From NCBI RefSeq assembly GCF_002906165.1, contig NZ_PPCN01000009.1, positions 186,001 through 250,000 on the forward strand: a DNA stretch of 64,000 nt. The letters run 5' to 3'. The notes under the pieces are model-generated. The model ran no database searches. It saw only the letters and a program-made list of their open reading frames with translations, and was not told the DNA's origin. Positions 9,553-18,546 of this stretch are shown piece by piece; within the stretch, counting starts at the first letter, position 1, and every line of letters begins with the position of its first letter. A program made the translations under genes and the position numbers. The DNA is from Roseibium marinum. GTDB lineage: Bacteria > Pseudomonadota > Alphaproteobacteria > Rhizobiales > Stappiaceae.

Positions 9553-9733
9553 GTCGTCCGGCTTCAAGGCAGGTGAACTATCCACTTGCGTTCCTGGTAG
9601 GAGCGCCGGTCTCTTTGCCGGCACGATCTTCAATATAGGCAGAAGTTATCCAAATTCGAGGCTTCCCGCGATCGAATAGGTTTGTGTCCGCATTCGCCCG
9701 GTTTCATGTACCGCGCTTTCCTTTGACTGTCCT

Positions 9734-9771
9734 GTTCCTGTCTGGTTGCTATATAGGAACAAAGAAGGAAC
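9734..9771 (-). promoter_or_regulatory. SOS (LexA) box(es) upstream of uvrA
   Basis: The alphaproteobacterial LexA site is the direct repeat GTTC-N7-GTTC. A perfect copy on the minus strand occupies 9757-9771 (seen as GAAC-N7-GAAC). A one-mismatch copy on the plus strand lies at 9734-9748 (GTTC-N7-GTTG). They sit between divergent uvrA and the PAP2 gene. Confidence 0.75.
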
Positions 9772-9895
9772 ATTTGCTTCTCTACTCCAAAAAATTCGGT
9801 TCGACAACCTCGCTTCTCCGTCCGCCATTTCATCCACATTGGAACCGCGAGGCATTTAGCCGGTTCTCTTTCCATGGATAGCAGAGGGATTAAGA

Positions 9896-10711
9896 GTGGG
9901 GCAGGCAATTTCATTGTCTTCACGGCAAGAAGACAAAAGCGAAACCGGCGCTTCGCCGGACGATGGAACAACACAAACAGCGGAACCGGTCACCGGTCGG
10001 TCCGATCGTGACGAAGAACGGGTCTTGATCGTCACGGGGTTTTGCGTGGTCGTCTTTACGCTAACAGCCATGGCGGTCGGTTCGGGCGTCAGTGTGAATG
10101 TCGATCGCGAAGTTCTGCTGTGGTTCCGCAGTGCCGAAGACACGGCGAACGCGTGGGGCCCGGCGTGGTTCGAGGAAGCGGCGGCCGAGGTGACGACACT
10201 TGGTGGCTATACGATCCTTTCCATTGTGGTTTTCCTGACCGCCGTGAGCCTTTTTCTGCTGCGGCGGAAAACCGCGGCTGTTTTCCTTTTATCCGCCGTG
10301 GTGAGCGGCAGCCTTCTTTCCAGCCTCGCCAAGTTGTTTTTCTCCCGGCCGCGCCCGGATCTGGTGGTGCATATGGACTTGACCTTCACGTCCAGCTTCC
10401 CGAGCGCCCATGCGATGGTGAGCACCTTCACATGGTTGACGCTGGCGGCGATCGCAACGCGGTTCGTGCCCCGGCGCGCAATGCGCGTCTTTGTCGTTGC
10501 TTCGGCCGTCACGATCGCCGTGCTTGTCGGTTTGAGCCGGGTTTATCTCGGCGTTCACTGGCCGAGCGACGTTCTGGCCGGTTGGGCATTCGGCGGGGCT
10601 TGGGCGGGTATCTGCTGGTTGTTGGCCAACTGGCTGGGCAGAAGGCTGCCGCGGCATGAGGAATTCGGGAACGCCGATGCGCGAACCGACACGACGGAGA
10701 CAGCAAGATGA
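9896..10711 (+). CDS. PAP2-family membrane phosphatase
   Basis: This 271-residue integral membrane protein has the three PAP2 motifs: KLFFSRPRP (KX6RP), SFPSAHA (PSGH-like), and SRVYLGVHWPSD (SRX5HX3D). All the catalytic Arg, His and Asp residues are present. Such enzymes dephosphorylate lipid phosphates, for example undecaprenyl diphosphate or phosphatidate. The substrate cannot be read from the sequence. The first 40 residues are polar and probably cytosolic. The start is a GTG. The stop overlaps the next gene (ATGA), so the DUF1206 protein is translationally coupled. Confidence 0.85.
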   Translation: MGQAISLSSRQEDKSETGASPDDGTTQTAEPVTGRSDRDEERVLIVTGFCVVVFTLTAMAVGSGVSVNVDREVLLWFRSAEDTANAWGPAWFEEAAAEVTTLGGYTILSIVVFLTAVSLFLLRRKTAAVFLLSAVVSGSLLSSLAKLFFSRPRPDLVVHMDLTFTSSFPSAHAMVSTFTWLTLAAIATRFVPRRAMRVFVVASAVTIAVLVGLSRVYLGVHWPSDVLAGWAFGGAWAGICWLLANWLGRRLPRHEEFGNADARTDTTETAR

Positions 10712-11493
10712 AACTGCCTGGAAACGTTATCCGCAAGCTCGCGCGCGCCGGCTACACCTCCCGAGGAGTGGTCTACCTCATCATCGGTGCCCTGGCGTGC
10801 TTCGCAGCAGTCGGGGCAGCCGAGACCACCAACACCAAGGGAGCGCTGCAACATCTTTTAAGCCAGCCCTTCGGCCATGCTCTCCTCGGGGCTCTTGTCG
10901 CCGGCCTATTCGGCTATGTCGTCTGGAGGCTTGTGCAGGCGATCTTCGACGCGGACGATCACGGGCACTCCCTTAAGGCTCTGACCATTCGCGCCGGTCT
11001 GCTTGTAAGCGCCTTCACCTATGCGACGCTCGCGGTTTACGCACTCTCCAGAATGGGAGTGTTTTCAAGCGGTTCGTCCGGCGGCGGCGTCGCGCAAACG
11101 CTCAGCGGATTCCTCGGCTCTGGAACAGTCGCGATCGGCCTTGCCGGCATCTTCGTTGGAGTTGGCGGCGCGCACTGCTGGAAAGCGATCAGAATGAAGT
11201 TCGAAGACCATCTTCAGGCGAGAGAAGAGACGATGAGGATCCTGCGTCCGATTGCGGTGCTGGGCCTGCTGGCGCGCGGTATCGTTTTCTTCATTCTTGC
11301 ATTCCTCCTGTTCTATCGTGGTCTGAGCGCTGGAGATGGAGGCGGCGGCCCCCCGGATATCGAAGACGCGCTGCGGTTCACGCAGGAGCTTCCCATGGGA
11401 TGGCTGATCCTTGCGGTCATGGGCGGCGGTATTGTGCTCTTTGCAGTCTATTCCTTCTGTGAGGCCTACTGGCGGCGTGTGAGTGTTGTCTGA
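10708..11493 (+). CDS. DUF1206 membrane protein
   Basis: This 261-residue membrane protein has about six helices arranged as three repeats of two-helix units. Each repeat starts with an ARAGYTSRGVVYLIIG-like motif (residues 12-27, with weaker copies near 90 and 185). This is the DUF1206 pattern. Function is unknown in the family. It overlaps the PAP2 gene by four bases, suggesting a joint role at the membrane. A 222-base gap follows, holding an SOS box and the ssb leader. Confidence 0.8.
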   Translation: MKLPGNVIRKLARAGYTSRGVVYLIIGALACFAAVGAAETTNTKGALQHLLSQPFGHALLGALVAGLFGYVVWRLVQAIFDADDHGHSLKALTIRAGLLVSAFTYATLAVYALSRMGVFSSGSSGGGVAQTLSGFLGSGTVAIGLAGIFVGVGGAHCWKAIRMKFEDHLQAREETMRILRPIAVLGLLARGIVFFILAFLLFYRGLSAGDGGGGPPDIEDALRFTQELPMGWLILAVMGGGIVLFAVYSFCEAYWRRVSVV

Positions 11494-11587
11494 GCGGGGA
11501 GCCTCATTGCTGAAGCTTTCGGTGCGCAATCTCGGGTCTTCGCTATCAAGGCTCGTGGTTGCCCTTGACAGGGTGATTGCGGAGGTG

Positions 11588-11602
11588 GAACATTTGCGGA
11601 AC
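11588..11602 (-). promoter_or_regulatory. SOS (LexA) box upstream of ssb
   Basis: GAAC-N7-GAAC (the reverse complement of GTTC-N7-GTTC) matches the alphaproteobacterial LexA operator exactly. It is 112 bases upstream of the ssb start. It matches the box near uvrA in form and orientation. Confidence 0.65.
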
Positions 11603-11714
11603 AAAAATCCCTTGTGGATTATGGGGGCATCTGTGCGCCTCAAGAGACCGATCCTGTAAGGTGTCGGCCAATTTTGAGGCGCGAGAACGCGCTGAACAGT
11701 CTTAGGAGTCAGGC

Positions 11715-12239
11715 ATGGCGGGCAGCGTCAACAAAGTTATTTTAGTCGGCAATCTGGGAGCCGACCCCGAAATCCGCCGGACGCAGGACGGCCGTCCTAT
11801 CGCCAACCTGCGGATCGCAACTTCCGAAAGCTGGAAGGACCGCAACACGGGCGAACGCCGCGAGCGGACTGAATGGCACAGGGTGGTGATTTTCAACGAG
11901 GGGCTTTGCAAGGTTGCGGAAAACTATCTCCGCAAGGGTGCGAAAGTTTACATCGAGGGCCAGCTCCAGACCAGAAAGTGGCAGGATCAGTCCGGTCAGG
12001 ACAAATATTCCACGGAAATCGTGCTTCAGGGCTTCAACTCGACTCTGACCATGCTTGATGGTCGCGGCGAGGGAGGAGGCCAGTCGGGTGGCCTGCCTGA
12101 CTACGGCAGCGAACCACAGGGTGGCGGTGGATCCGGCGGATCTGGCGGATATGGCGGCGGCTCGAGTGGCGGTGGCTTCGGTGGTCCGTCAAGCGGCGGC
12201 GGTGGCGCCGGACCGATGGACGATGAAATTCCGTTCTAG
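11715..12239 (+). CDS. ssb: Single-stranded DNA-binding protein
   Basis: SSB coats single-stranded DNA in replication, recombination and repair. The 174-residue protein starts [21 protein letters not shown], the OB-fold entry of bacterial SSB, with the core ending near residue 112. A glycine/serine-rich linker follows (about 118-165). The acidic tip DDEIPF is the canonical docking tail for partner proteins. AGGAG precedes the ATG. The upstream LexA box suggests SOS induction along with uvrA. Confidence 0.97.
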   Translation: MAGSVNKVILVGNLGADPEIRRTQDGRPIANLRIATSESWKDRNTGERRERTEWHRVVIFNEGLCKVAENYLRKGAKVYIEGQLQTRKWQDQSGQDKYSTEIVLQGFNSTLTMLDGRGEGGGQSGGLPDYGSEPQGGGGSGGSGGYGGGSSGGGFGGPSSGGGGAGPMDDEIPF

Positions 12240-12293
12240 GATTTACTCGGCGAACGCAGGGCCGCTCTGAAAGTGCAGCGCGGTCCTGTCAAA

Positions 12294-12770
12294 TCAGCCT
12301 CCCACACTCGGATCATATGGCGTGCTCGGGTCGTCCACGCCTTCGTAATACTCCTTGGAGTTGCCGAGACCGCAGTGATAGACGGCCTCTTCCGCGCGCG
12401 TGTCGCCACCGGTGATCGGCGCGCCATTGCGGTGCGCGAATTCGTGAACAATGGTGGCCAGCACCATCCAGCGCCCCATGTTGAAGGCCCGATCGCCGAC
12501 GGCGATTTCGCCGCTTGGAACGTGGATTTCGCCATAAAGCGGTGAAAGGGTCGGTCCGTAATTTACCCAGATGCTGCTGTCGCCGATCATGTCGGACAGA
12601 CTGCGCCCCCTGGGCAGGGTGCGGAAATAGGCATTGCAGCCCGGCAGGTTCTTCACCATCTTGAACAGTTTGTTGCGTGCCCATTTCAGCTTGTTGTACT
12701 GAGCCGAGTCGAATCTGGTGTAATTCCAGATCGGTGAGGAATGATCTCCGACATTGAACTGAAACGGCAT
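12294..12770 (-). CDS. Small HExxH zincin-like protein of unknown function
   Basis: This 158-residue protein contains VLATIVHEFAHRNGAP near residue 110. HEFAH fits the zinc-metallopeptidase HExxH helix, and a downstream RAEEAVYHCG could supply a third glutamate ligand (gluzincin style). The N-terminal 100 residues are not recognisable, and there is no signal peptide. A GGGAG site precedes the ATG well. No toxin/immunity or secretion genes adjoin it. It could be a stand-alone peptidase or a secreted-effector-type domain. I do not assign a function. Confidence 0.6.
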   Translation of the reverse strand: MPFQFNVGDHSSPIWNYTRFDSAQYNKLKWARNKLFKMVKNLPGCNAYFRTLPRGRSLSDMIGDSSIWVNYGPTLSPLYGEIHVPSGEIAVGDRAFNMGRWMVLATIVHEFAHRNGAPITGGDTRAEEAVYHCGLGNSKEYYEGVDDPSTPYDPSVGG

Positions 12771-12795
12771 CTGGCCACTCCCTGAGAGGTTTCAC

Positions 12796-13268
12796 GTTTT
12801 CGTGAGCCAGATATAGGCGACGCAGTTATCCTGCGGCGTGACAGCCATCACGAAACGGAGCAATCGGGAGGAAAAGGGAACGGCCACCTTGAAGTAGCCC
12901 TTCAAAATTCCCTGATTTTATCGCTTTGCGGCGGAGTATTGGTCGAGGGCCGCCGCGCATTGAACGGCCATGGCGTCCGGCGGAATATTGCCGCACGGCA
13001 TAATCGTCACACAATCCTGATTTCAAAACCTGTGTATCGCGGCGAGCCTTAACCAACACAAGAAGCCTGTTATAGTAAAAATCGATTTGATGATCGGGAT
13101 TGGAATCGGTTTTAGGCACCTATGCCATCAAAAAGACACGGCGCCTGACACAAGTCCCGGCAGTCTTTGAAGCCGGGGTGTCCTCTTCCGGGCGGAAAAA
13201 TGAACAGCTCCGCATGACCGGGCGTGGTCTCCGGCGCGGACATATTTTTAAATTGCGGGTTTGAGACA
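12796..13268. other. Intergenic region before the L,D-transpeptidase gene
   Basis: This roughly 470-base stretch has no convincing long gene. A minus-strand 27-codon frame at 12918-13001 (MPCGNIPPDAMAVQCAAALD...) has a peptide-like composition but no good ribosome-binding site. The right half, rich in A/T near 13060-13110 and 13240-13265, probably holds the L,D-transpeptidase promoter. Confidence 0.4.
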
Positions 13269-15266
13269 ATGCGAGCGAATGAAATGGGACTGGCTAAGAA
13301 AACCGGCAAGGATCGCGCCGGCGGTTTGACGAGGCGGTCCCGGACCGTGCTGGGAAATTCCCTCAAGGCGGGCCTGATGGCGACGGTGATCGCCTCCGGG
13401 TTCGGTCTTGCCACCGTGCAACCCGCCTCCGCCCAGGGCCTGTTCCAGCGCCTGTTCAACCCCGAGGCGCACCGCCGGCAGCGTGAGCGCGAACGGCAGG
13501 GCGATCTGCGCGAAAAGGCGGCAACGGTAAAGGTATCCGCTCCGCGTTACCTCAACTATTCCGCGGATGCCTGGAAGAAGATTTCCCTTTCCGCGCTTTC
13601 AGAAAAGAAAACGGCTGAAGTTCAGCCTGAAGCGCAAACGGCTGAGACCGGTGAGGCTACTGCCGTCAGCACGGACACCTCTCCGGCGGCGCCGGTGGTG
13701 CTGACCGCCTTCGACAAGGCCCGGCCGGCGCTGGAAGACATGACGCTGACCGTTCTGCCGGAAGTGGGCGAGGCGGTGATTGCGTTTTACCGGGAGCATC
13801 CCGATTTTGTCTGGGTGGAAGACGGCAGGGTGACCGCCACGGCCGCTGCCGTGCGCAGGGGCTTGAGCGAAGCCGGTACATACGCCCTGAACCCGGACGA
13901 TTATTTTGTCGCGCTGCCGTCGGTTGCCGGCCTGGAAGGGGCGGAACGCGATGCGGCCATGATGCGCTTTGAAATGGACCTGAGCGCGGCGGTGCTCACC
14001 TACGTGCTGGACGCAAAGCGCGGCCGGGTCGACCCGAACCGGATTTCGCAATACCACGACCTGCCGCGGCACAAGGTGGATCTGGTCGCCGCAATGGAAA
14101 GTTTCGCGTCCGCCGAGGACCCCAGGCTGGTTCTGGCCACCGCCCAGCCGCAAAACGATCATTTCAGGAAACTGACCGCCGAACTGGCGTTCCTGAAAGC
14201 TGAGGACGAGGAGACCGACCAGATCGTCATCGCCCCCGGTACCTTTCTCAAGGCCGGAAAATCCAGCCCCGAGATGAAGAACATCGTCGCGGCGATCGAG
14301 AAGAACGCCTCGCGGGAGTTCAAGACCGCCCATGCCGAAACGCTGGAGGCCTATGACGGTTCGGAGCTTTACACCCCGGAACTGGTGGATCTGGTCAAGG
14401 CTTTCCAGAAGGCACTCAAGCTGACCCCGGACGGCATTGTCGGCAAGAACACCATCAAGGCGATGGTGGGCGAAACCAACGCGGCCAAGATCGCCAAGGT
14501 CGAATTGGCGATGGAACGCAGTCGCTGGATTCCCGAGGAGCTCGGGGAGCGCAAGGTCTTCATAAACCAGGCTTCCTTCACGGCGACTTATACAGCGCCA
14601 GGAGAGCTTCCGTTGTCGATGCGCGTCGTGGTGGGCAAGAAATCCAACCAGACCAACTTCTTCTACGACAAGATCGAGATCGTGGAATACAACCCGTATT
14701 GGGGCGTTCCCTATTCGATCATCGTCAACGAGATGCTGCCGAAACTGGCGAACGACCCGAGCTATCTCGACCGCGCCGGTTATGAGGTCTCAACACCGGG
14801 CGGCCGCAAGATTTCCTCGGCTGCCGTGGACTGGTATGCGGTCGCGTCGAAACAGCAATCCGTCAATGTTCGCCAGTATCCCGGAAGATCCAACGCGCTC
14901 GGCGAGGTGAAGATCCTCTTCCCCAACAAGCACCATATCTACATGCATGATACGCCGTCCAAGAACCTGTTCAACAAGGACGCGCGCGCCTTCAGTCACG
15001 GCTGTATCCGCCTGCACGATCCCAAGGCCATGGCGGCGGCGGTTCTCGGCAAGTCGAAAGACTACGTCACATCGCGGATTTCGGCGGGTCAGAACGAGCA
15101 GGAACAGGTTACCGGAGATATTCCGGTATATGTCTCCTACTTCACCGCCTGGCCCGAACTTGACGGCGGCATCGCCTATTACACCGACGTCTATGACCGT
15201 GACCGCTACCTGCTCCAGGCTATCGGGAAAACCGAAGCAGCCCGTGCCAAGGCCAGGACGTCCTGA
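13269..15266 (+). CDS. Murein L,D-transpeptidase (YcbB/LdtD type)
   Basis: This periplasmic enzyme makes 3-3 cross-links in peptidoglycan. The 665-residue product has an N-terminal signal peptide (hydrophobic core about 33-50, ATVQPASAQG cleavage region) and a basic, linker-like segment. A peptidoglycan-binding repeat follows (LVKAFQKALKLTPDGIVG, about 370-400). The C-terminal YkuD catalytic domain has the catalytic Cys motif SHGCIR near residue 577, preceded by HDTPSKNLF. A GTG at 13224 and ATG at 13284 are also in frame; the ATG at 13269 was preferred. It is monocistronic and ends at a strong terminator. Confidence 0.93.
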   Translation: MRANEMGLAKKTGKDRAGGLTRRSRTVLGNSLKAGLMATVIASGFGLATVQPASAQGLFQRLFNPEAHRRQRERERQGDLREKAATVKVSAPRYLNYSADAWKKISLSALSEKKTAEVQPEAQTAETGEATAVSTDTSPAAPVVLTAFDKARPALEDMTLTVLPEVGEAVIAFYREHPDFVWVEDGRVTATAAAVRRGLSEAGTYALNPDDYFVALPSVAGLEGAERDAAMMRFEMDLSAAVLTYVLDAKRGRVDPNRISQYHDLPRHKVDLVAAMESFASAEDPRLVLATAQPQNDHFRKLTAELAFLKAEDEETDQIVIAPGTFLKAGKSSPEMKNIVAAIEKNASREFKTAHAETLEAYDGSELYTPELVDLVKAFQKALKLTPDGIVGKNTIKAMVGETNAAKIAKVELAMERSRWIPEELGERKVFINQASFTATYTAPGELPLSMRVVVGKKSNQTNFFYDKIEIVEYNPYWGVPYSIIVNEMLPKLANDPSYLDRAGYEVSTPGGRKISSAAVDWYAVASKQQSVNVRQYPGRSNALGEVKILFPNKHHIYMHDTPSKNLFNKDARAFSHGCIRLHDPKAMAAAVLGKSKDYVTSRISAGQNEQEQVTGDIPVYVSYFTAWPELDGGIAYYTDVYDRDRYLLQAIGKTEAARAKARTS

Positions 15267-15288
15267 TTTTTTCCTGAGTTGAAACCAG

Positions 15289-15319
15289 CCGCCGGACCGG
15301 GCCAGGTCCGGCGGTTTTT
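15289..15319 (+). terminator. Rho-independent terminator of the L,D-transpeptidase gene
   Basis: A perfect 10-bp stem (CCGCCGGACC 15289-15298 with GGTCCGGCGG 15305-15314) is followed by TTTTT. It lies between convergent genes and stops plus-strand transcription just before the znuA stop. Confidence 0.9.
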
Positions 15320-15323
15320 CGTT

Positions 15324-16397
15324 TCAGGACTCGCCCTTGAGGCAGTCGGCAAGGGAATCCGAAAGGTCCTCGAGCAATTTCGGGTAGAGGTCCGGACCGT
15401 TGGTCAGGCTGGTTCCGAGCGGATCGAGTGTCGCCTTGCGCGCCGTGCTGCCTTCCAGAACCACATCGACAAGTTTCGCGTCGAATTGCGGTTCCTGGAA
15501 CACGCAGGTCACGCCCAGATCCCTGATCTCGTCGCGCACTTCGGCGATCCGGTCGGCGCTTGAAAGGGCGTCCGGCGACAAGGTGATCGCTCCGCTTGCT
15601 TCGATGTCGAAGTGATGTTCGAAATGGTGGTAGGCGTCGTGAAACACGACGAATTTCCTGCCCGAAAGCGGTGCAAGCTGCGTTGCGATCTTCCCATCCA
15701 GCGTCTCCATGCGAGCCGTGAATATGGCGGCATTTTCCCGGTAGGTTGCCGCGTTTTGCGGATCGAGGCCGGCCAGGGTCTCCGCCATGACAGCGGCAAT
15801 CGCGACGCCGTTTTCCGGGTTCAACCAGATATGCGGATCATATGCCTCGCCGTGTCCGGCGTGATGCTCCTCATGTCCTTCTTCGTGATCCGCGTGACCC
15901 TCATGATCTTCGTTGTCGTCATGATCCTCATGGCTTTCGTGATGGTCCTCGTCATCCTCGTGACCGTCTTCATGTCCGTGATCGTGAGCGTCGAAATTAG
16001 CACCTTCGCGCACCTTCAAATGCTCTATGCCTTCCGCGTCCATGAGTTCCACAACCTGCGCCTTTTCAGCCATGGAGGAAATCGGTTTGGCCAGAGACGG
16101 AGCAAGTTCCGGTCCGACCCAGAACACCACATCCGCACCCTGCAGCAAAAAGGCCTGGGAGGGTTTCAGGGCGAAGCCGTGGGGGGACGCGGCACCGTCG
16201 ATAAGGATGTGCGGCGTTCCGACTCCGGCCATAACGGCGGAAGCAATGGAATGCAGAGGTTTGATGGTCGTGACAACGGCAGGCGCGTCCGCACTGGCGG
16301 ATGTCGCGGTCGCGGCAAGGCACAATGCTGCGGCCGGCAGGAAAAAACCAGGCCGGGTCTTGCGAAGCGGCGTTTTGGGGCAAGGAAAGATTTTCAT
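15324..16397 (-). CDS. znuA: Zinc ABC transporter substrate-binding protein
   Basis: ZnuA captures zinc in the periplasm for the ZnuBC transporter. The 357-residue protein has a signal peptide (core about 17-37, ending ASADAP). It then has VVTTIKPLHSIASAVMAGVG and a very His/Asp/Glu-rich loop (about 134-187), typical of zinc-binding ZnuA. Later it has FVVFHDAYHHFEHHF and DALSSADRIAEV. The open frame runs 62 codons upstream, but those codons are not signal-like; the ATG at 16397 lies just 17 bases from a Zur-type palindrome. znuB and znuC are not adjacent, so the gene stands alone here. Confidence 0.93.
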   Translation of the reverse strand: MKIFPCPKTPLRKTRPGFFLPAAALCLAATATSASADAPAVVTTIKPLHSIASAVMAGVGTPHILIDGAASPHGFALKPSQAFLLQGADVVFWVGPELAPSLAKPISSMAEKAQVVELMDAEGIEHLKVREGANFDAHDHGHEDGHEDDEDHHESHEDHDDNEDHEGHADHEEGHEEHHAGHGEAYDPHIWLNPENGVAIAAVMAETLAGLDPQNAATYRENAAIFTARMETLDGKIATQLAPLSGRKFVVFHDAYHHFEHHFDIEASGAITLSPDALSSADRIAEVRDEIRDLGVTCVFQEPQFDAKLVDVVLEGSTARKATLDPLGTSLTNGPDLYPKLLEDLSDSLADCLKGES

Positions 16398-16414
16398 TGG
16401 CGGGTTCCGATGGA

Positions 16415-16431
16415 ATGTTACTATATAACAT
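16415..16431. promoter_or_regulatory. Zur-box-like operator of znuA
   Basis: ATGTTACTATATAACAT has perfect 6-bp arms (ATGTTA/TAACAT) and resembles the alphaproteobacterial Zur consensus (ATGTTATANTATAACAT). It lies 17 bases upstream of the znuA start, where bound Zur would block transcription under zinc sufficiency. GTAAC and GTATAAC right beside it may form an overlapping second site. Confidence 0.75.
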
Positions 16432-16557
16432 GTAACTGTATAACGTTTCTTGTTTTGCGGCGCAAGCCGTATCCTCGAATTGTTCCTGAACCACGACGCT
16501 TGGTTTGTTGAGCAGGCAGGGATAAGGTAACAAAAACCCTGACGGATCAGATGCTTC

Positions 16558-17436
16558 ATGCCTGCCTGCGCAGACCTCAACACGGAAAACTACCTCAAGC
16601 CGTTTCCACCCAAAGCCGCCCGGCTGATCGTCACCATTTACGGCGACATCGTCGAACCGCGCGGTGGTGTGCTCTGGATGGGTGATCTCATCAATCTGTG
16701 TGCCGGGTTCGGCGTGAATGAATCCCTCGTCCGCACAGCGGTTTCCCGCCTGGTCTCCACGGGCCAGCTGAAGGGTGAAAGGGAAGGGCGGCGCAGCTAT
16801 TATGCGCTGACGGCACAGGCGCGCGACGAATACCATCTGGCGGCCGAGTTGTTTTTCGGGCCCGCCGATGGCGAGTGCGGCTGGATCGTTACCCATTGTT
16901 CGGACGAATCCCGGCAATCCGGCCTGATCAGCCACGGGTTCGTGCCGGTGGGAGGTGATTTTTATATCGCCGCGGAACGGCCCGGCCGGCCGGTATACGG
17001 TGCAGCCTTTCGTTCCACGGCTCTGCAGCCGGAGGCGAAAGAAATGAGGGCGCTGCTCACTTCCGCTTTCGATCTTGGAACACTGTCGCGGGCCTATTCA
17101 GGTTTCGTGAGCCAATTCCGGCCGATGACACATGTTCTGAAGGAAAATTTCGACGGACATTCGGCCCTCCTTCTCAGGCTGGCCCTGGTCCATGCCTATC
17201 GGGAAATTCGGCTGAACGACCCCCGTCTGCCGCCATCCGTTTTGCCGCGAGACTGGCCGGGCTTCGACGCCCACCGCCTTTTTGCCGAGCTTTATATAGG
17301 ACTTTCAACGCCTGCCGACGATTACATCGGACGGCATCTTTTCAATCGCAACGGCCCGCTGCCGCAAAAACCGGATGACGTGAAGGCGCGGCTGATATCG
17401 CTCGCCGCCAGGATCGACCGGCCACTCTCGTTATGA
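16558..17436 (+). CDS. paaX: Phenylacetate pathway transcriptional repressor PaaX
   Basis: PaaX represses phenylacetate catabolic genes and is released by phenylacetyl-CoA. The 292-residue product has the N-terminal winged-helix part (ARLIVTIYGDIVEPRGG, then LVRTAVSRLVSTGQLKGEREGRRSYYALT). It also has the C-terminal PaaX domain, including LRLALVHAYREIRLNDPRLPPSVLPRDWPG, a family signature. It sits immediately upstream of paaA in the same direction. A dyad-symmetric site matching one near paaG lies in the paaX-paaA gap, as expected for its operator. Confidence 0.93.
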   Translation: MPACADLNTENYLKPFPPKAARLIVTIYGDIVEPRGGVLWMGDLINLCAGFGVNESLVRTAVSRLVSTGQLKGEREGRRSYYALTAQARDEYHLAAELFFGPADGECGWIVTHCSDESRQSGLISHGFVPVGGDFYIAAERPGRPVYGAAFRSTALQPEAKEMRALLTSAFDLGTLSRAYSGFVSQFRPMTHVLKENFDGHSALLLRLALVHAYREIRLNDPRLPPSVLPRDWPGFDAHRLFAELYIGLSTPADDYIGRHLFNRNGPLPQKPDDVKARLISLAARIDRPLSL

Positions 17437-17459
17437 GCAAAATGCAGAGGCACTTGAAA

Positions 17460-17500
17460 GCGTCACAAAAGTTTTAAGAAATAAACTTTTTATGTGATGC
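17460..17500. promoter_or_regulatory. Candidate PaaX operator in front of paaA
   Basis: TCACA (17463-17467) and TGTGA (17493-17497) are separated by 25 bases, within wider arms GCGTCACA/TGTGATGC and AAGTTT/AAACTT. A site with the same sequence features and exactly the same spacing lies beside paaG (26860-26900). Recurrence in front of two transcription units of one regulon, next to paaX, supports a PaaX operator. Binding is inferred. Confidence 0.65.
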
Positions 17501-17547
17501 TTTGTGCGGTATCCTTCCTCATCTTCAACATGACGGGAGGAGGCGTC

Positions 17548-18540
17548 ATGTATGCACAGATGGTGAATACCGATGCGAACCGGGTGCGCGACATTTCGGA
17601 AATGTCCGAGGAAGAGCGTGCGTTCCAGGAGCGCATCGATCGCGGCGAGAAGATCGAACCGACCGACTGGATGCCGGAAGGCTATCGCAAGACGCTGATC
17701 CGCCAGATCGGCCAGCATGCGCATTCCGAAATCGTCGGTCAGCTTCCCGAAGGCAACTGGATCACCCGCGCCCCGACCCTGGAACGCAAGGTTATCCTTC
17801 TGGCCAAGGTTCAGGACGAGGCAGGGCACGGGCTCTATCTTTATTGCGCGGCGGAGACGCTTGGTGTCAGCAGGGACGAGCTGATCGAGTTGCTGCACGC
17901 CGGCAAGATGAAATATTCCTCCATTTTCAACTACCCGACGCTCACCTGGGCGGATATCGGCGCTGTCGGCTGGCTGGTGGACGGCGCCGCGATCATGAAC
18001 CAGGTGCCGCTGCAGCGAACCTCCTTCGGTCCTTATTCCCGGGCGATGGTGCGGATCTGCAAGGAGGAGAGTTTTCACCAGCGCCAAGGCTTCGACATCA
18101 TGATGAAGATGGCGGGTGGCACGCCGGAGCAGCACCGCATGGCCCAGGATGCGCTCAACCGGTTCTGGTATCCCTCGTTGATGATGTTCGGCCCGTCCGA
18201 CAAGGAGTCCGTGCACTCCGCCCAGTCCATGTCATGGAAGATCAAGATCAACACCAATGACGAACTGCGCCAGAAATTTGTCGATCAGACCGTGCCGCAG
18301 GCTGAATATCTTGGCCTTACCGTTCCAGACGATCAATTGAAATGGAATCAGGAAAAGAACGGATACGATTTCTCCGAACCTGACTGGAGCGAGTTCTTCG
18401 AGGTTCTGAAGGGCAACGGTCCCTGCAACAAGGAGAGACTGGATGCCCGGATCAAGGCCTGGGAGGACGGTGCCTGGGTGCGGGACGGCCTCATGGCTCA
18501 TGCGGACAAAAGTACAGTGGCGCGGACGGCGGCGGAGTAG
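17548..18540 (+). CDS. paaA: Phenylacetyl-CoA 1,2-epoxidase catalytic subunit PaaA
   Basis: PaaA is the di-iron oxygenase subunit of the PaaABC(D)E complex, which epoxidises the ring of phenylacetyl-CoA. The 330-residue protein has the expected ligand-bearing helices: [34 protein letters not shown] and [16 protein letters not shown]. The ATG at 17548 is chosen over an upstream in-frame ATG (17494) because a full GGGAGGAGG lies 4 bases before it and the candidate operator overlaps the upstream one. That GGGAGGAGG is perfectly complementary to the CCUCCUCCC loops of the sRNA candidates in this window. Confidence 0.96.
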   Translation: MYAQMVNTDANRVRDISEMSEEERAFQERIDRGEKIEPTDWMPEGYRKTLIRQIGQHAHSEIVGQLPEGNWITRAPTLERKVILLAKVQDEAGHGLYLYCAAETLGVSRDELIELLHAGKMKYSSIFNYPTLTWADIGAVGWLVDGAAIMNQVPLQRTSFGPYSRAMVRICKEESFHQRQGFDIMMKMAGGTPEQHRMAQDALNRFWYPSLMMFGPSDKESVHSAQSMSWKIKINTNDELRQKFVDQTVPQAEYLGLTVPDDQLKWNQEKNGYDFSEPDWSEFFEVLKGNGPCNKERLDARIKAWEDGAWVRDGLMAHADKSTVARTAAE

Positions 18541-18546
18541 GACAAG

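Noticed and set aside
12918..13001. 27-codon minus-strand frame (MPCGNIPPDAMAVQC...)
   Set aside because: Composition is protein-like but there is no good ribosome-binding site and no homologue can be named; kept only as a note in the intergenic entry.
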